This document shows, piece by piece, positions 4,384 to 5,940 of a DNA stretch of 5,940 nucleotides. A model generated the notes under the pieces. The model was not told the DNA's origin. It was given only the letters and a program-made list of their open reading frames with translations, and ran no database searches. The DNA is from Polynucleobacter sp. (GTDB taxonomy: Bacteria; Pseudomonadota; Gammaproteobacteria; Burkholderiales; Burkholderiaceae): contig JALRHB010000083.1 of the NCBI GenBank assembly GCA_023253245.1, positions 1 to 5,940 on the forward strand, in the 5' to 3' direction. Made by a program: the position numbers and the translations under genes. Numbering within the stretch: position 1 is the first letter of the stretch; each line of letters begins with the position of its first letter.

Positions 4384-5940
4384 TTACTTTTTTAGCTTTC
4401 CAAGTGCTGCTGCCATCGCATTATTCATTGGGGGAGTATTGTGGCGCACCTCCTGAGATCTTCTATCTCGCGGCTTTGGAGTATTTGAATTGCCTGATCT
4501 TTGCTGAGTTTGTGTTCCGACACTTGGTTTTGGGGCATCATCTGATAGCCTCATGGTGAGGGCAATACGCTTGCGCTTCTCATCCACTTCGAGAACTTTT
4601 ACCCTCACAAGCTGCCCGGCTTTAACAACGACATGAGGATCCTTTACAAAGGTATTAGCAAGAGCAGAAATATGAACTAGGCCATCTTGATGAACCCCAA
4701 TGTCCACGAATGCCCCAAATGCCGCAACGTTAGTGACCACACCCTCCAAAGTCATACCTACTTTTAGATCACTGATCTCCTCTACGCCATCCTTAAAGGT
4801 AGCACTTGTAAATTCAGGGCGAGGGTCGCGTCCTGGCTTTTCTAATTCTTTGATAATGTCTGTGACAGTTGGCACACCAAATTTTTCATCTGCATACTTT
4901 TCTGGGTGCAAACCCTGCAAAATCGATGCATCACCGATCACCTCCTTAACGCCCTTCTTAATATCTTTCAGAATTTTTTCCACCAAAGGATAAGATTCTG
5001 GGTGGACTGCCGAGGCATCCAAAGGATCGGGGCCATTCATAATGCGCAAGAAGCCAGCAGCTTGCTCGAAAGTTTTATCACCAAATCGAGGAACACTACG
5101 AAGATCGGCCCTCGTCTTAAATGCCCCATGGCTATCGCGATAAGCCACAATCCCCTCAGCTACAGTATTAGATAAACCAGAAACTCTTGCAAGCAATGGG
5201 GCTGATGCCGTATTTACATCAACACCAACCGCATTTACACAATCCTCTACAACTGCCATGAGAGATTTAGCCAACTGAGTTTGCATCACATCATGTTGAT
5301 ATTGACCAACACCGATGGACTTGGGATCAATTTTTACTAATTCAGCCAAGGGATCTTGCAAACGTCTGGCTATGGAGACCGCACCACGCAATGAGACGTC
5401 CATACCAGGCAACTCTTTTGAGGCGTATTCGGAAGCAGAGTACACAGAGGCCCCTGCCTCAGATACTACAATCTTGGTCAATTTCAGCTCTGGCTTAGAT
5501 TTGATTAAATCTTGTACCAATTTATCGGTTTCACGCGATGCCGTGCCATTACCAATAGAGATTAAAGTTGCTTGATGCTTTTCGGCTAGCTTGGCAAGTG
5601 TATGTAAAGAGCCTTCCCAATCATTCTTAGGCTGGTGGGGATAAATCACATCGGTATCAACTACTTTTCCTGTAGCATCAACTACCGCTACCTTTACGCC
5701 AGTACGCATTCCGGGATCCAGACCGATAGTCACTTTAGGTCCCGCTGGCGCAGCTAACAATAAATCCTTAAGATTGCGGGCAAACACCTTAATAGCTTCA
5801 GTCTCGGAGCGCTCACGCAAAGCGCTCATCAGCTCAGACTCTAAATGCATAGAGCACTTAATACGCCAAGTCCAACGCACGGTCTCCGCTAACCACTGAT
5901 CAGCAGGGCGGCCTTCATTTTTAATTTTGAAGTGATTAGC
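4384..5940 (-). CDS. tex: Tex-family RNA-binding transcription accessory protein (5' end cut off by window edge)
   Basis: Cytoplasmic nucleic-acid-binding protein of the Tex/YhgF family, linked to transcription and RNA handling; its exact role is not well defined. My frame is open to the window edge and gives 518 residues, so about 260 N-terminal residues of a normal 770-800 are outside. A GTG at 5878-5880 could be misread as a start, but the frame continues upstream as ...NEGRPADQWLAETVRWTWR, typical Tex sequence. In order, using numbering of the visible part: a YqgF/RNase-H-like domain (about 70-210) beginning VTIGLDPGMRTGVKVAVVD; helix-hairpin-helix repeats (about 235-300) with DVNTASAPLL and VPRFGDKTFEQAAGFLRI; an S1 RNA-binding domain (about 393-465) with GAFVDIGVHQDGLVHIS; and a basic, Ser/Thr/Pro-rich tail ending MAAALGKLKK. 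It lies 72 bases upstream of arsR on the same strand with no strong terminator between. Confidence 0.95.
   Translation of the reverse strand, partial: ANHFKIKNEGRPADQWLAETVRWTWRIKCSMHLESELMSALRERSETEAIKVFARNLKDLLLAAPAGPKVTIGLDPGMRTGVKVAVVDATGKVVDTDVIYPHQPKNDWEGSLHTLAKLAEKHQATLISIGNGTASRETDKLVQDLIKSKPELKLTKIVVSEAGASVYSASEYASKELPGMDVSLRGAVSIARRLQDPLAELVKIDPKSIGVGQYQHDVMQTQLAKSLMAVVEDCVNAVGVDVNTASAPLLARVSGLSNTVAEGIVAYRDSHGAFKTRADLRSVPRFGDKTFEQAAGFLRIMNGPDPLDASAVHPESYPLVEKILKDIKKGVKEVIGDASILQGLHPEKYADEKFGVPTVTDIIKELEKPGRDPRPEFTSATFKDGVEEISDLKVGMTLEGVVTNVAAFGAFVDIGVHQDGLVHISALANTFVKDPHVVVKAGQLVRVKVLEVDEKRKRIALTMRLSDDAPKPSVGTQTQQRSGNSNTPKPRDRRSQEVRHNTPPMNNAMAAALGKLKK

Noticed and set aside
4700..5575. 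Three plus-strand open frames of 86-97 codons (4700-4993, 4906-5175, 5315-5575) opposite tex
   Set aside because: They are antisense to highly conserved Tex domains, overlap one another in different frames and carry no motif.
5878..5880. GTG as a possible start codon for tex (MRWTWR...)
   Set aside because: The reading frame continues without a stop to the window edge and encodes typical Tex sequence upstream, so this is an internal valine.

Overview
The window looks like ordinary chromosomal DNA from a beta-proteobacterium with fairly AT-rich codon use. The protein style and the low GC for this class suggest a Burkholderiaceae member such as Polynucleobacter. That is an inference from memory of these families, not a search result. 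Coding density is very high: seven recognisable genes and one small unknown gene, with no intergenic gap longer than about 106 bases. I see no rRNA or tRNA, no CRISPR array, no transposase and no prophage or toxin-antitoxin genes.

Left part (1-2444). A minus-strand RluA-family pseudouridine synthase gene is cut off by the left edge. It is divergent, across a 106-base gap, from a plus-strand TauE/SafE (TSUP) membrane transporter gene. A universal stress protein gene follows on the plus strand and ends in a clear intrinsic terminator. Immediately after that hairpin lies a 78-codon gene for a single-span, strongly basic membrane protein of unknown function.

Middle part (2457-4311, minus strand). 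This is a compact three-gene arsenic resistance operon transcribed arsR-arsC-acr3. ArsR is the arsenite-responsive repressor, ArsC reduces arsenate to arsenite, and Acr3 exports arsenite. Neighbouring genes overlap by 1 and 4 bases (stop/start overlaps TGATG and ATGA), which suggests translational coupling. ArsR lacks the classical cysteine pair in the DNA-binding helix and instead carries a C-terminal Cys-Cys-x4-Cys cluster. The AT-rich leader upstream of arsR holds a pair of near-identical direct repeats that could be part of the operator.

Right part (4384-5940, minus strand). The C-terminal two thirds of Tex, an RNA-binding transcription accessory protein, run off the right edge. Tex lies directly upstream of arsR on the same strand without an obvious strong terminator between them.

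I found no convincing new system. The points most worth a second look are the ArsR sensor variant, the repeats upstream of arsR and of the usp gene, and the small membrane protein behind the terminator.
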